Source: Diphasiastrum complanatum
Taxonomy: Eukaryota > Streptophyta > Lycopodiopsida > Lycopodiales > Lycopodiaceae
Length of the DNA: 64,000 nt
Direction: 5' to 3'
NCBI GenBank assembly: GCA_029204225.1
Contig: CM055107.1
Coordinates: forward strand, 51,045,227 to 51,109,226
The notes beneath the pieces were generated by a model. That model was not told where the DNA came from and searched no databases. It worked only from the letters and a program-made list of their open reading frames with translations. Made by a program: the position numbers and the translations under genes. Every line of letters starts with the position of its first letter. The first letter of the stretch is position 1. This document shows positions 46,523 to 57,128 of the stretch, one piece after another.

Positions 46523-49500
46523 ACATTCAAGAAGTCTACAAAGCTTGAGGATCAAGAAGGACCCCCAAAGGCATCTCCATCAACCACCAAAGTCAAGAAG
46601 GACAAATCAAAGGTGAAGTGCTACTATTGTAGCAAGATGGGACATTATGCCTCGGAATGCTTCAAGAGGAAGCAAGATCAAAGCCAAGCCAACATGAGCA
46701 AAGAGGAGGAGGAGGAGAGTTCACATGAGGACTCTCTCATGATGTCCATATTTTCTTCAACAAGCTTCAAAGGAGAAGATCCTTGGTGGATTGACTCGGG
46801 TGCTAGTTCACACATGACTAGTAAAAGGGAGTTTTTCTCTTCTCTCTTATCTTATGATGGACCTATAAAGTCTATCTATATAGCAAATGATGAAGCTTGT
46901 AAGATTGAAGGAGTTGGTAGCATTCCCCTTTGCTTAGGATCTTCCAAAAAGATCAACATAGAAGGTGTTTTGTACATTCCTACAATAACAAAGAATCTAC
47001 TAAGTGCTGGCCAAATGGTAGACAATGGTTTCAATGTTGACTTTGCTTCAAATGAATGTTTCATCAAGAAGAAGGGTAAGATAGTGGCTAAGGGCACTAG
47101 ACTTGGCAAAATTTATAAGCTGGATGCATTTGTGGATACTAATGTTGTCATGTTGGCCGAGAAGAGCAAGATATCTACCTTTACTTTATGGCACAAAAGA
47201 CTTGGACATGTCAACTCGGGTTCCATGGAGGCTATGATCAAGGAGGAGTATGCTTTAGGCCTACCAAGGTCTATTGGGAAGGAAGACAAGGTTTGTGAAG
47301 CTTGTGCCTTATCCAAGGCACATAAGAAGGTGTTTCCTAACTCCATCACAAAGTCATCTCATCCTCTTGAACTCATACACTCGGATGTGCACATTGCTAG
47401 CACCAAATCTAATGGAGGTTCATCCATGTTTTTAACCTTCATTGATGACTACTCAAGATATTGTTGGGTGTTCTTACTTTCTTTCAAGTCTCAAGTATTT
47501 GATACTTTTGTAAAGTTCAAGTTGTTTGTGGAAAAGCATCATAATCATAGCATCAAGATTCTTAGAAGTGACAATGGTGGAGAATTCATCTCCAATGAGT
47601 TCAAGGCCTTTTGTGAGGAGGAAGGGATCAAGAAAGAGACTTCTTGTCCTTACACTCCTCAACAAAATGGAGTTGCTGAAAGAAGGAATAGAACATTATG
47701 TGAATGTTCTAAGGCTTTAAGATTATATGCTTGTTTGCCCAAATCCTTTTGGGGTGAGTCTCTTGTATGTGCAAACTACTTGATGAATAGGGTGTCTTGC
47801 AAAGCAATTGAAGGCAAAACTCCTTATGAGATGTTGTATGGAAAGAAACCCAATATTAATCACTTGAAAGTTTTTGGGTGTATATGTTATGTGCATGTGC
47901 CATTGGAAACAAGAACCAAGGAGGATCCATCTTCCACAAGAGGGATCATGCTTGGATATGCAAGCTCAAGCAAGGGCTACAAACTCTATCTCCCATCCTT
48001 GAACAAATTTGTTGTTTCAAGGGATGTCATCTTTGATGAACATCATATGCATATGCTTGAAGAAGGCTCAAGTGCTCCAACAATCAAGAAGAAGATGGCC
48101 GAGGAGCAAGATCTTGGTTTTGAGGAGGAGCTCATGGAGGAGCAAGCACCAAACCCACCTATCACACCAAGGAGATCTTCAAGGGCAAAAGTGGAGCCAT
48201 CAAGGCTCACATATCAAGGCAAAGGACAACAAGTTGAGGGTATCTCATCCACTTCTTATGCTTTATCTAGTTTTGAAGAACCGTCTAATGTTGAAGATGC
48301 ATTGAACTCCAAAGAATGGTATAAAGCTATGTTGGATGAGTATGATGCCTTGATTGAGAATGAAACTTGGTTGCTTGTTGAGAGACCTCAAAGGAATGTA
48401 ATAGGATGCAAGTGGGTCTTCAAGCTTAAGTTGAATGCAAATGGGAGTGTTAACAAACATAAAGCAAGATTAGTTGCAAAAGGTTATGCTCAAGAGAGAG
48501 GGATAGACTATGAGGAAACTTTTGCACCCATGGCCAAGATGGTCACAATAAGACTAATCATTGCACTTGCATCACATTTTGGATGGATTCTATGTCAAAT
48601 GGATGTCTCTAATGCTTTCTTGAATGGTTTTTTGGAAGAGGATATCTATATGGAGCAGCCACAAGGGTTCATCAAGCATGGAATGGAGAACAAAGTATGC
48701 CATCTCCAAAGAAGCATCTATGGCTTGAAGCAAGCCTCGAGATCTTGGAATTCAAGATTACATTGCTATCTTATTTCACTTTCTTTTGTTCAAAGTGAAT
48801 ATGATCCCACTCTTTACATTAAGTTTGATGATGTTGGTATTGTACTTTTACTCATTTATGTAGATGACATCATCATTAGTGGAAATAGTGTTGATGGTAT
48901 TGAAAAAATCAAGATAGATCTATCCTTAGAGTTCAAGATGGTAGATCTAGGGTGTATTCACTTCATCTTAGGCATAGAAGTACTTAGAGGGTCTGATTTT
49001 ATCTTTATAAGTCAAGTAAACTATGCTCAAAATCTTTTGAAGAAGTTTAAGATGGAAGTATGCAAAAGTGTTGACACACCAATGGAGCAAGATGTAAAAG
49101 TGCCAAATGAAGATGATGAAAGATCCTTCATGGACATCACTTTGTTTAGGCAACTTATAGGTTCCTTAATGTGGATCACTATAACTAGACCAGATCTTAG
49201 CTTTAGTGTATGTAGGTTGAGCCAATCCATGCAAAAGCCATTGAATATCCATTGGAAAAAGGCTAAGAGGATTCTAAGATACATCTCAGGTACATTGGAT
49301 TTTGGGATTCTGTATAGAGGAGATGTGATTAACCTTCATGCATTTAGTGATTCAGATTTTGCAGGGGACAAGAGGGATAGGAAATCAACAAGTGCCTATT
49401 CAACTTTCATAGGAGAAGGTGTGGTTTCATGGCTTTCAAAAAAGCAAGAAACTATATTTCTATCTTCAACCAAGGCCGAGTACAAAGCTTTGACAACCAC

Positions 49501-49822
49501 TACAAAGGAGGTACTTTGGATCAAGAGATTATTGGTGGAACTAAAGATCATGGATTCAGAGGAGGCACCAATCATCTACAATGACAATATATCAGCCCAA
49601 CACCTTGCATCTAACCCAATCTTCCATGCAAGATCTAAGCACATTGAGATATGCCATCACTTTGTGAGAGAAATGGTGCAAGCCAAGGAGATTGCTTTGG
49701 AGCATGTTCCAAGCAATGAATGTGTAGCTGATCTACTTACTAAACCACTTCAAAAGACACCTTTCATGAAGTTCAGATCATCACTTGGAGTGATTAGTAA
49801 AGCAATGATTGAACCAAGCTAG
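46523..49822 (+). CDS. Copia A Pol (zinc knuckle, protease, integrase, RT, RNase H)
   Basis: An open frame of 1,069 codons from the first ATG at 46613; about 30 more codons lie between the gag stop and this ATG. Domains in order: zinc knuckle CYYCSKMGHYASEC; protease WWIDSGASSHMT (DSGAS); pre-integrase LWHKRLGH and CEACALSKAH; integrase core with Asp in LIHSDVH, Asp in RSDNGGEF and Glu in NGVAERRNR; RT with YEETFAPMAKM, QMDVSNAFLNG, YGLKQASR and active site YVDDIIISG; RNase H with Asp in FSDSDFAGDKRDRKS, Glu in STKAEYKAL, NDNISAQHL and HARSKHIEICHHF. Every catalytic residue I looked for is present. With its near-identical LTRs this is the most complete element here, though the upstream TAA may prevent a full polyprotein. 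Confidence 0.95.
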   Translation, partial: TFKKSTKLEDQEGPPKASPSTTKVKKDKSKVKCYYCSKMGHYASECFKRKQDQSQANMSKEEEEESSHEDSLMMSIFSSTSFKGEDPWWIDSGASSHMTSKREFFSSLLSYDGPIKSIYIANDEACKIEGVGSIPLCLGSSKKINIEGVLYIPTITKNLLSAGQMVDNGFNVDFASNECFIKKKGKIVAKGTRLGKIYKLDAFVDTNVVMLAEKSKISTFTLWHKRLGHVNSGSMEAMIKEEYALGLPRSIGKEDKVCEACALSKAHKKVFPNSITKSSHPLELIHSDVHIASTKSNGGSSMFLTFIDDYSRYCWVFLLSFKSQVFDTFVKFKLFVEKHHNHSIKILRSDNGGEFISNEFKAFCEEEGIKKETSCPYTPQQNGVAERRNRTLCECSKALRLYACLPKSFWGESLVCANYLMNRVSCKAIEGKTPYEMLYGKKPNINHLKVFGCICYVHVPLETRTKEDPSSTRGIMLGYASSSKGYKLYLPSLNKFVVSRDVIFDEHHMHMLEEGSSAPTIKKKMAEEQDLGFEEELMEEQAPNPPITPRRSSRAKVEPSRLTYQGKGQQVEGISSTSYALSSFEEPSNVEDALNSKEWYKAMLDEYDALIENETWLLVERPQRNVIGCKWVFKLKLNANGSVNKHKARLVAKGYAQERGIDYEETFAPMAKMVTIRLIIALASHFGWILCQMDVSNAFLNGFLEEDIYMEQPQGFIKHGMENKVCHLQRSIYGLKQASRSWNSRLHCYLISLSFVQSEYDPTLYIKFDDVGIVLLLIYVDDIIISGNSVDGIEKIKIDLSLEFKMVDLGCIHFILGIEVLRGSDFIFISQVNYAQNLLKKFKMEVCKSVDTPMEQDVKVPNEDDERSFMDITLFRQLIGSLMWITITRPDLSFSVCRLSQSMQKPLNIHWKKAKRILRYISGTLDFGILYRGDVINLHAFSDSDFAGDKRDRKSTSAYSTFIGEGVVSWLSKKQETIFLSSTKAEYKALTTTTKEVLWIKRLLVELKIMDSEEAPIIYNDNISAQHLASNPIFHARSKHIEICHHFVREMVQAKEIALEHVPSNECVADLLTKPLQKTPFMKFRSSLGVISKAMIEPS

Positions 49823-49836
49823 ATAGTGAGGAGGAG
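49823..49836 (+). other. Polypurine tract of Copia A
   Basis: AGATAGTGAGGAGGAG, ending directly before the right LTR. Confidence 0.85.
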
Positions 49837-50518
49837 TGTTAAAAATTCACAATTCTAGCTTGACTAGTTTTGGTCATATGACTTGTAAATAGTTAGATGG
49901 TCATGATGTGGCTTGTCACACGTGCCAAATAGCATAGGATTCCATTCATAAGGATGTTCTCAAGTAGACCTAAGTGTTATAACCTTTGGAATGAGTCCAA
50001 ATTATGCTTAGATACAAGGGAGAAAAAATAGGAGCTATTTTTGGTAATTTTTGCATTGTTGAGGGATCTCCAAGATTTCAACCCTAACCTGGTAGGGATG
50101 AAAGATCCACCAAAATTAGCATTAGGGATAGGTTTAGGGCTACTCATACCTGCCCAAAACCGTGATGGATCATGTATATATAGGTGATGATATCTCACCA
50201 AAATCAATCAAGCAATTTCATGATTTTTCTCTCATAATGGTGCAATTGCTCTCTATGTTCATAATTGTTTGAGTGCTTGTGATTACTAATGATTATAGGA
50301 TTGAATGTAGGTCTGGTGTACAGTACTCAGACTGTGGGAGGCCGTACTTTCACACGTGTGAAGCCTTCTTCAAGGATTTGGGCCATTTAGTGAGGTTCAA
50401 GCATAGATTTTTGATGGATTTTGATGGTTCAACTTGTGCTAATCTTATGAAATCATAATCTATTGTTTCCCTCATCATTTCAAGTGTTTTAGGATCCTTA
50501 TTTGCTGTAATTTTTACA
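49837..50518 (+). repeat. Right LTR of Copia A (682 bp)
   Basis: Same length as the left LTR, with four substitutions. CACACGTGTG at 50351-50360. Followed by target duplication TTTTC. Confidence 0.97.
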
Positions 50519-51426
50519 TTTTCTTCCATGCTACTGGGTCAATTCTGTACCTGCCATGAGATACGCAGGCACCTAATGTGACTTCGGCGCTGATTCGCCA
50601 TAGAACCGCCTCTTTGGCTGTCTCTTGTATATTTGATTCTTAAACTCTTTCATACTTTGATCCAAGCTTTCTAGATACCTTCTCCAAGCTGGCAAGATGC
50701 TAAATAGTTGCCCGCGTATCCAGCAGTAGTGTTCCAAAAATCTTTTGATATAATTCGGCATCGAGAATTGGTGCCTCGACGTCACTTTCACTGCCCTGCG
50801 GGTCATCAGGAAGCTGTTCTGCTTCTTGTGGTGCTGGCTCTTGTGGTATATCACCTGATTCTACTCCTGATCAGCAGTGTCGTCCGCTTCCGCATCCCTA
50901 TTTCCTTATGTACTAGACAATGGCATGTATTGGGATGATGGCGAAGTCATTCTCACCGAGCTCCCTTGACTTGATGATGATGATGTGGTTGCTACGGTGG
51001 TTTCTTTTGATATCTGCATCTAGAATTCAACCTCTATTGATGGGTCTAGCTCTGGTAGCACTAGTGCAATTCTGATGTCTTCCTACACTGTTAGCACACC
51101 AGCATGCATACATAAAATACCCATCTACAGACCCATCCTGGAAAATTGATTAACTTTTACTAATTTACAGAATTGCTTGAAAGCAATCTGTCCGAAGGCA
51201 ATAGGCTCTCCATTTAAGGCTCTCGGCAGATATCCCATATTTGTATTTGAGATAGTCTACTCTTGCTCCGGTAAAAAGATAGAAGCAAGAGCAAATCGAA
51301 CGAAGCTTTTGAGATTGGGATCTCTAATGTAAGAGAGTTTATATCCCCGTTTCTCAAGATAAGCTTCTTCTTGAAAAACTCCGCTCTCTGCGATGAAATC
51401 TGGTTTAGTAACTGGCATACTGTCAT
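50519..51426 (-). pseudogene. Coiled-coil retroelement ORF, upstream half
   Basis: The minus strand reads ESGVFQEEAYLEKRGYKLSY, SYIRDPNLKSFVRFALASIF, RALNGEPIAFGQIAFKQFCK, later a Ser-rich linker (ATTSSSSSQGSSVRMTSPSS) and PNYIKRFLEHYCWIRGQLFS then WRRYLESLDQSMKEFKNQIY. It continues across the Copia A insertion into 44360-43560. Several stops and one shift. The upstream end at about 51426 meets a Copia leader fragment. The general plan (helical N-terminal domain, Ser linker, coiled coil) parallels 40260-42340, but I could not align them residue by residue. Confidence 0.5.
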
Positions 51427-51976
51427 CCTGAGTGATCTAAGATAGATTTCTAGCCTTCTAAGAAGCTTCTAATCTTGGCCCAATCAGCCTAGTTCAACTT
51501 GGATGATGGTGTAATAGATCAACTTCAAATATCCTAGCAAATCACTTTTCAAAAAATTGATTCTAGTACAATTTTGTTTGATATTTCACACGCACATAAG
51601 ATCTAAACAAATCAGCCTTATAGATATGATCTAATGCTTCAAAATGAATTGCTTCAATGACTCAAATCACTATTTGATCATTAGAATTCAATGGATTGGA
51701 CCTAGATCTAGACAATGCACCAAAAATCTTGAATTTTGGACAAGTATGCACATTTGGATCAAAAACACTAAAGAAAGTTAGTTTGAAGGTTGTTGTATGG
51801 TTTCACACGTGTGGACAGTACATCAACAACCCACAAATTGATCTTGACCAAAAATATTGATGGTGCCTCTGTCCTTGAACTCGTCCTCTCAAGTAAAGCT
51901 CAAAAACAACACATTGGCAATGATTTCACAAGATTTATTAATCATTAGATCACTCTTAGACTTGGTTGTGATACCA
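51427..51976 (-). repeat. Copia leader with primer site, inverted partner of 59165-59350
   Basis: On the minus strand 51976-51964 reads TGGTATCACAACC, a primer site differing from the others after TGGTATCA. The leader follows, with CACACGTGTG at 51804-51813. The part from 51620 to 51430 is the reverse complement, with substitutions, of 59165-59350 (AATCAGCC...AGATCTAAACA, ATTTTGTTTGATATTT, GATTTGCTAGGATATTTGAA, ATCATCCAAGTT, AGAAGCTTCT), which leads into a Copia gag. Confidence 0.7.
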
Positions 51977-52131
51977 TGTCAACTTTCAGAAAAAAGGACA
52001 ATTTTGATTGTACATAACAATCACTAAGAGTTATTGATTGCTTAATCCAATGATCTATCAAGTTCTATGAGATAGATCTTGATCTAGATGCATTACACTA
52101 TGATCTTGATCTGATGTGTCTGTGTATTCAC
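51977..52131 (-). repeat. Copia LTR inner-end fragment
   Basis: The sequence inward of TGTCAAC at 51977 is placed as the LTR end by the adjoining primer site. The other boundary is unclear because a dispersed repeat begins at 52132. Confidence 0.45.
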
Positions 52132-52318
52132 TATATACATAAATTTTACAGGTGTGCAGATGAAGAAGGTACAAAAGTGGTTGTGCTGTCTGTGGGAGAT
52201 TGTGGGTGGTTGCCGTCATTGTCAAATCTGATTGCACAGTGCATAGAACGAGCATGAGGAGGCCGCAATGTCAGGCTTCGCTAAAATTGACGCTAGTGAA
52301 AATGCAAAAATTGTGACA
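52132..52318 (+). repeat. Dispersed repeat, partner of 5170-5356
   Basis: Direct copy of the repeat at 5170-5356, with scattered substitutions. Confidence 0.7.
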
Positions 52319-52339
52319 CTCTTTGGCCTTTGGCCTTGT

Positions 52340-52720
52340 CCTTACCTAAAGGCAACCTTTGCCCGTTTAAAGACAAGTGTCGCATTTTTTGCCTATCTAA
52401 TTTTACGTGTAAAAATGCAGTGTCGTATTTTTCACCTGTCATAAATTGCGTGTAAAAATGTAGTGTCGCATTTTTTGCATTTTTCGCCTGTCATAAATTG
52501 CATGTAAAAATGCAGTGTCGCATTTGTCGACTTTTTTGCCTGTTCAAGTTTATTTGTAAATATGCAGACTGTGCAACTGTCACACTTTTCGCCTATCATA
52601 AATTGCGAGAAAAAATGAAGACTGTTGAAACTGTTGGCTTTTTTGCCTTTTCAAGTTTACTTGTATTTATGCAGACTGTGCGACAACAAAAGCAAAAATG
52701 CAGCAGCATGAATGGAGGTA
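52340..52720 (+). repeat. Tandem repeat with CATAAATTGCGTGTAAAAATGCAGTGTCGCATTTTT-type units
   Basis: Six to seven imperfect units of about 50-60 bp, each containing AAATTGC or AAGTTTA, GTAAAAATGCAG or a variant, and TCGCATTTTTCGCCTGTC or a variant. Later units diverge most. No coding role is seen. Confidence 0.85.
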
Positions 52721-52769
52721 GACTAACATAGGATTTAGGAGAGTAGAGGAAATAAATCCAATAGTAAAG

Positions 52770-53085
52770 ACATTAGTAAATGTAAAAGTGAGTTACCGTA
52801 GAAAAAAGTCTGAAAATTTTTCATTTATATCCTATACCTAGGTTGAATCATAGTTATACAAAAATCATTATGCATAACAATACTAGTTTGACCTTTTGCA
52901 TACAATTCACCATGGGATTCAAACATGAAATGAAATTGGTTCTTCATCTTTGATGAGTTCCTATCATTTACAATTTTTCCAATAAAAAATTGGACCATTT
53001 TTTTTTTATTGACCAGTTCGACATTACTTTGTCAATGTTAAAAAAAACTATCAAAAACTCAGAATATAAAATTACATGAATGGAA
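52770..53085 (+). repeat. Dispersed repeat, partner of 60160-60475
   Basis: ATTAGTAAATGT, TACCGTAG, TCATTTATxTCCTATACCT, AACAATACTAGTT, AATTCACCAT, TTCCAATAAAA and AAATTACATGAATGGAA occur in the same order in both copies. Probably the leader or LTR flank of the gag that follows. Confidence 0.8.
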
Positions 53086-53111
53086 CTTCTGATATTGTAA
53101 CAGACACTAGA

Positions 53112-53825
53112 TGAAAGCTATACGCGAAGAAGATGAAGAGTCAAATGATGAGCTGCACATTAGAATGTTGCAATATATCACAGGACAAACGACACAACAT
53201 CCACTATGATTGCCTCGACGAACATAAATCCAACAACAAAGAAGATGATGGATGAATTTAAAAAACTTGGACAGAAACAACAAATGCATATGGATAAGAT
53301 GCAGGCACAATTTGACACCAAGTTGAAAGCTTTGGAAGGACATCATGCTAAGATTGACAAAGGTGTTGAAAAGATGCTCAATGTTTTTCCTAGCAGAGAG
53401 AATGTTTGGTGTGCGATTTGTGCTAGTAATCACACTATAAATGAGTGTCCAACTATGAAGAGACAGATGACAGAGACTCATTGTCATTTGTGTAACTCAA
53501 ATGGACATGAAACAATTTTTTGTTGGTTTAATCCTCGGATTATTCAACAAAAATATCATAATTTTGGTTACCATGAAGGACCAAAGTAAAAAGCACCAAA
53601 TGAAAAGGTACATGGCCTTGGATTTCTAGAACTGTTAGCTTTACCTATCCCACCAGTATAGCAAGTGTCTCATGCAAACATGATGGAGCCAGAAGTTTCA
53701 TCGAGCCAGGAACAATGAAATTATGTTTCAGAACAAGAGTTTGGACCACCAAAGCAATATGCAATCTATGTTGTTGTGCAACAACAACAGTCTAGACAAT
53801 GGGCACGAGCGCCACTTTGTAATCG
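53112..53825 (+). pseudogene. Retroelement gag fragment with double zinc knuckle
   Basis: The frame 53206-53589 begins with a helical Lys/Gln-rich part (MHMDKMQAQFDTKLKALEGH), then two zinc-knuckle motifs: CAICASNHTINEC (one residue short between Cys and His) and CHLCNSNGHETIFC (canonical CX2CX4HX4C). A Pro/Gln-rich tail continues through stops to 53825. An earlier short frame at 53112 probably belongs to the same gag. It is most likely Gypsy-derived. It is cut at about 53826 by Copia E. Confidence 0.65.
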
Positions 53826-53829
53826 ACTA

Positions 53830-56800
53830 TCAATGGCTCGAATCCTAAGGATCTCAGGGCATAATCTTTCTTCTTATACCATTTTTGTGCTGATTGCCTC
53901 AGTCCATAGATACTTCTGTGCATTCGGCATCATAGGTAGGAAGTGATTCGGAGGTATAACCTGGAGGTTGATCCATGTAGACTTCTTCATCTAGCTCGCC
54001 ATGTAGGAACATTGTCTTCTCATCAATGATGTGAATCTTGAGGTCGTATGCAGCTGCATATGCAAATAGTAGGCATAATGATGTATGCTTCACCACTGGA
54101 GAGAAAGTCTCAGTATAGTCGATGTGGTATTTCTAGAAAAATTCACTCGCTACAAGTCTGGCCTTGTATCTCGAAACATCTCCACATTTGGTCCATACTT
54201 GAGTTTGTGAACCCACTTGCATTGCACTGTCTTTCGTTTGTCTGGCATTGGTTGTAGTGTCCATATCTCATTCTTCTTCCTAAATTCAATTTCTTCGTTC
54301 ATGGCTTGGATCCATTTGTCCTTCTCTGGACAATCGATGGCTTTCTTGAATGTTTGTGATTCGCCACTTTCTTCGGATGTGGAAGCCGAGCTGCCTGGCA
54401 CAAATCTTGCTGGTGCTCTTCTGCTCTCTTGTTGATCTCCTGGGAGATTCTTCAGGTACTGCAATGTCTTTGCCTTTGTCTCTTCGGCTAGGTCCGGACC
54501 ATCTTGGTTTATAGGTGTTCTAGCAGTTGGCAGACGTGCAATCCTATCTTCATCTGATTTGTCGCTCGATCTCGATTTTGAACTTCTTTTTCTGAGTGTG
54601 CGGGTTCTGCTCCCTCTGTCGTGGTTGGCAGGTCATAACACTGTTTCCCTAAGACTTCATAGCTGGCAAAATCATTGTTGGCCATTGTTCTGGTCTCATC
54701 AAACTTCATGTCTCTGACAGTCTTCACTAGATTCGTCTTTGGCATGTAAATCCTTTAATATGACGAATGATTGTCATACCCGACGAGGTATCCTAATTCG
54801 ACCTTCTCGTCAAGCTTCTTTCGAAGCTTATCAGGAATGTGTGCATAAGCTGCACAACCAAAAATCTAAACATGTGTCAGATTAGGCTTTCTATCCCACC
54901 AAAGTTCGTGTGGTGTCATGTGACAAACACCTGACTTGCCTATCCTATTATGGAAGTAGGGAACTGTAGCTACTGCTTCAGCCCATAGCACTCTTGGTGC
55001 CTCCGAATAGGCCATCATGCACCTTGCAGCTTCCATGAGAGTCCTGTTCTTTCTTTCTGCAACACGATTGTGCTGCGACGTATAGGATGTTGTTCTTATG
55101 TGAAGGATTTCTCGATCATTGTAGAAGTCAGTGAATCGATTCGAGATGTACTCTCCACCACAATCTATTCTGATCTGCTTCACCTTGTTTTCTGTGCATC
55201 TTTCTGCCCAGTTCACATACTCTGTGAACTTGTCGAGTGCTTCCGACTTGTTGTGAATGAAGTAGACTCGAACAAACTTGCTGTAATCGTCAATGAAGGT
55301 GATATAGTATTTCGAGCCTCCTACTGAGATCACATCGAAAGGTCCATAGATGTTCGAATGTACCAGCTCCAAAATCTTTGTTGTTCTGCAGGAGTCTCTA
55401 GTAAATGGTGCTCAGGAAATCTTCCATCTCATGCACGCATCACAAGTGGTCGAACTGGTTGCATTCAATATGCTTACTCCTATGATAGCTCCATGTTGGC
55501 TTGCTTGATACAATGCCATTGAGTTCATGTGGCATAGTTGTCTAGGCCATAGAACATCTGCAGAATCATGAGCTTGATGTGCTTGATCTATCAGTAGGCG
55601 TACCCTCATATGATACAGTTTGCCCTTGCATCTTCCTTGCGTGATCAGCACACTGGTGCTGGCTTCAATGACATTACATGTTTCGTCTAAAAACATCACA
55701 TGCATCCCAGCATATGCTATCTTTTCTACTGATAGCAAATCTTGTTGCAGTGTGGTTACGAAGAGAACATCTTCTAGTCGTCGGTCTATGCCGTTTGTGT
55801 TGAGCCATAGTGAACCAATACCATTCACTCGGTGTTTTGATCCGTCTCCAAGAACTATGAATCTTGATGGGTCTACACTCCGAAAGTCAGACATTATTCG
55901 TCTTGATGTAACGAAGTGTGAGGTAGCTCCTGAATCAATGATGACCTCTTGTGTGTCAGATGTGGAGGCTGCACACACGTCTGTACACAGATAGGCCGTC
56001 GAATTTCCACTGTTCAACCTTTCTTCGCCCATCTTCGAGCTTTCTGTCTCTTCAACGTAGGAAGAACTATTATTATTCTCTCATTTACCTCGAGGATGCT
56101 TGTTCCTTGGGTTTTGGTAGCAGTCTATGGATGCATGACCCTTCTTGTGGCAATGGATACATTCAATCTTCGGATTGAGCCAACATGAATCGACAATATG
56201 TCCTTCGCGTCTGCATCTCACACATGTTTTCTTGTCGCCATTATGTCCATTATGTTGTTTTGATTTTTCTTTGTTCTTCCAACTGCCTTTGCTGGCTCCC
56301 TCTGATTGCTGGTCTCGATCCTGCTTGCGATCTGACTCCCTCCTAGGCTTGAACTGCTTCTTTGACTTTTTCTTGTTGCTTTAGAGAGCTTGGTCTGAAG
56401 CGTCCTTGTGATCAAGGTGCTCACGAGCTTTGACTTCTTCTCGAATCTTGATCACTGCCCTTTCAAGTGTCATCGCTAGATCCTTTGCTAGCAATGTTCG
56501 GGTTGTCTAGAAAGATCTTAGTAAAGCACGTAGTAGATAGGTGAGCTGCATCTCTGCTGATACTGCATTCTCTATTCCTACATTGTGTAATGAAAGGAAC
56601 AGATCCTTCATCTTCCTGATAAAGGAGGTAAGGTCTCTGCCATCCCATCATAGATTCATTAGCTGATCTTCAAGAAGCATAATTTGGATGCGTGATTTCG
56701 TCTGAAATCTGGTAAGCAGTGTATCCCACATCTCTCTTGCATTAGAGAGTGTCGTGAGGTCAAGTGTTAGGCTGTCTGCGATGGATGATGACAACACGAC

Positions 56801-57001
56801 TACTGTCTTGTCATTCTTCTCTCTCCATTCTCATAGCTCTTTGCCAGTGGTTGTAGGCATCTCTTCGGTGCCGTCTACCCAGGGCCATAGCCCTTCTCCC
56901 TTCAATATGAGAGAGGTCTTTACCTTCCATGCTAGGAAGTTCGACCTAGCTGAGTCGAGGATTGTGCAGATCTTCGATTGTATGCTGTTGATTGATGCCA
57001 T
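53830..57001 (-). pseudogene. Copia E gag-pol, truncated in RT
   Basis: Gag starts at an ATG at 57001 (MASINSIQSKICTILD) and ends with two zinc knuckles, CVRCRREGHIVDSC and CIHCHKKGHASIDC. Protease IIDSGATSHFV lies near 55940. Integrase shows LVHSNIYGPF (first Asp replaced by Asn), RIDCGGEYIS and NRVAERKNRTLM. RT runs from KCKWVHKLKYGP-type sequence through [20 protein letters not shown] and [13 protein letters not shown] and is truncated before YVDD. At least seven stops or shifts. This is a different Copia lineage from A-C, as shown by the double knuckle and the SGATSHF protease. A second piece of the same family lies at 62650-63194. Confidence 0.88.
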
Positions 57002-57115
57002 TGCTGTAGATTGTGTCTTCAGATATTCTTCTGGTTTCTTGTTCTGAATGCTTGTCTCCTAGATTTGGTAGCTCTTTAGCTATATCAGGTCTCGGATATG
57101 AGCCTGAAGGTGGAT

Positions 57116-57127
57116 GCTCTGATACCA
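57116..57127 (-). other. Primer-binding site of Copia E
   Basis: TGGTATCAGAGC on the minus strand, one base inside the LTR. Confidence 0.9.
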
Positions 57128-57128
57128 C

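Larger units (their letters stand above)
44361..50518 (+). mobile_element. Copia element A, young and nearly intact, TSD TTTTC
   Basis: Two 682-bp LTRs (44361-45042 and 49837-50518) differ at four positions in my alignment and have no indels. The flanking 5 bp are TTTTC on both sides (44356-44360 and 50519-50523). A primer-binding site, long leader, gag-pol and polypurine tract are all present in order. Apart from one in-frame TAA between gag and the zinc knuckle, the coding region is open for about 1,320 codons. It interrupts the minus-strand coiled-coil ORF of another element. Confidence 0.97.
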
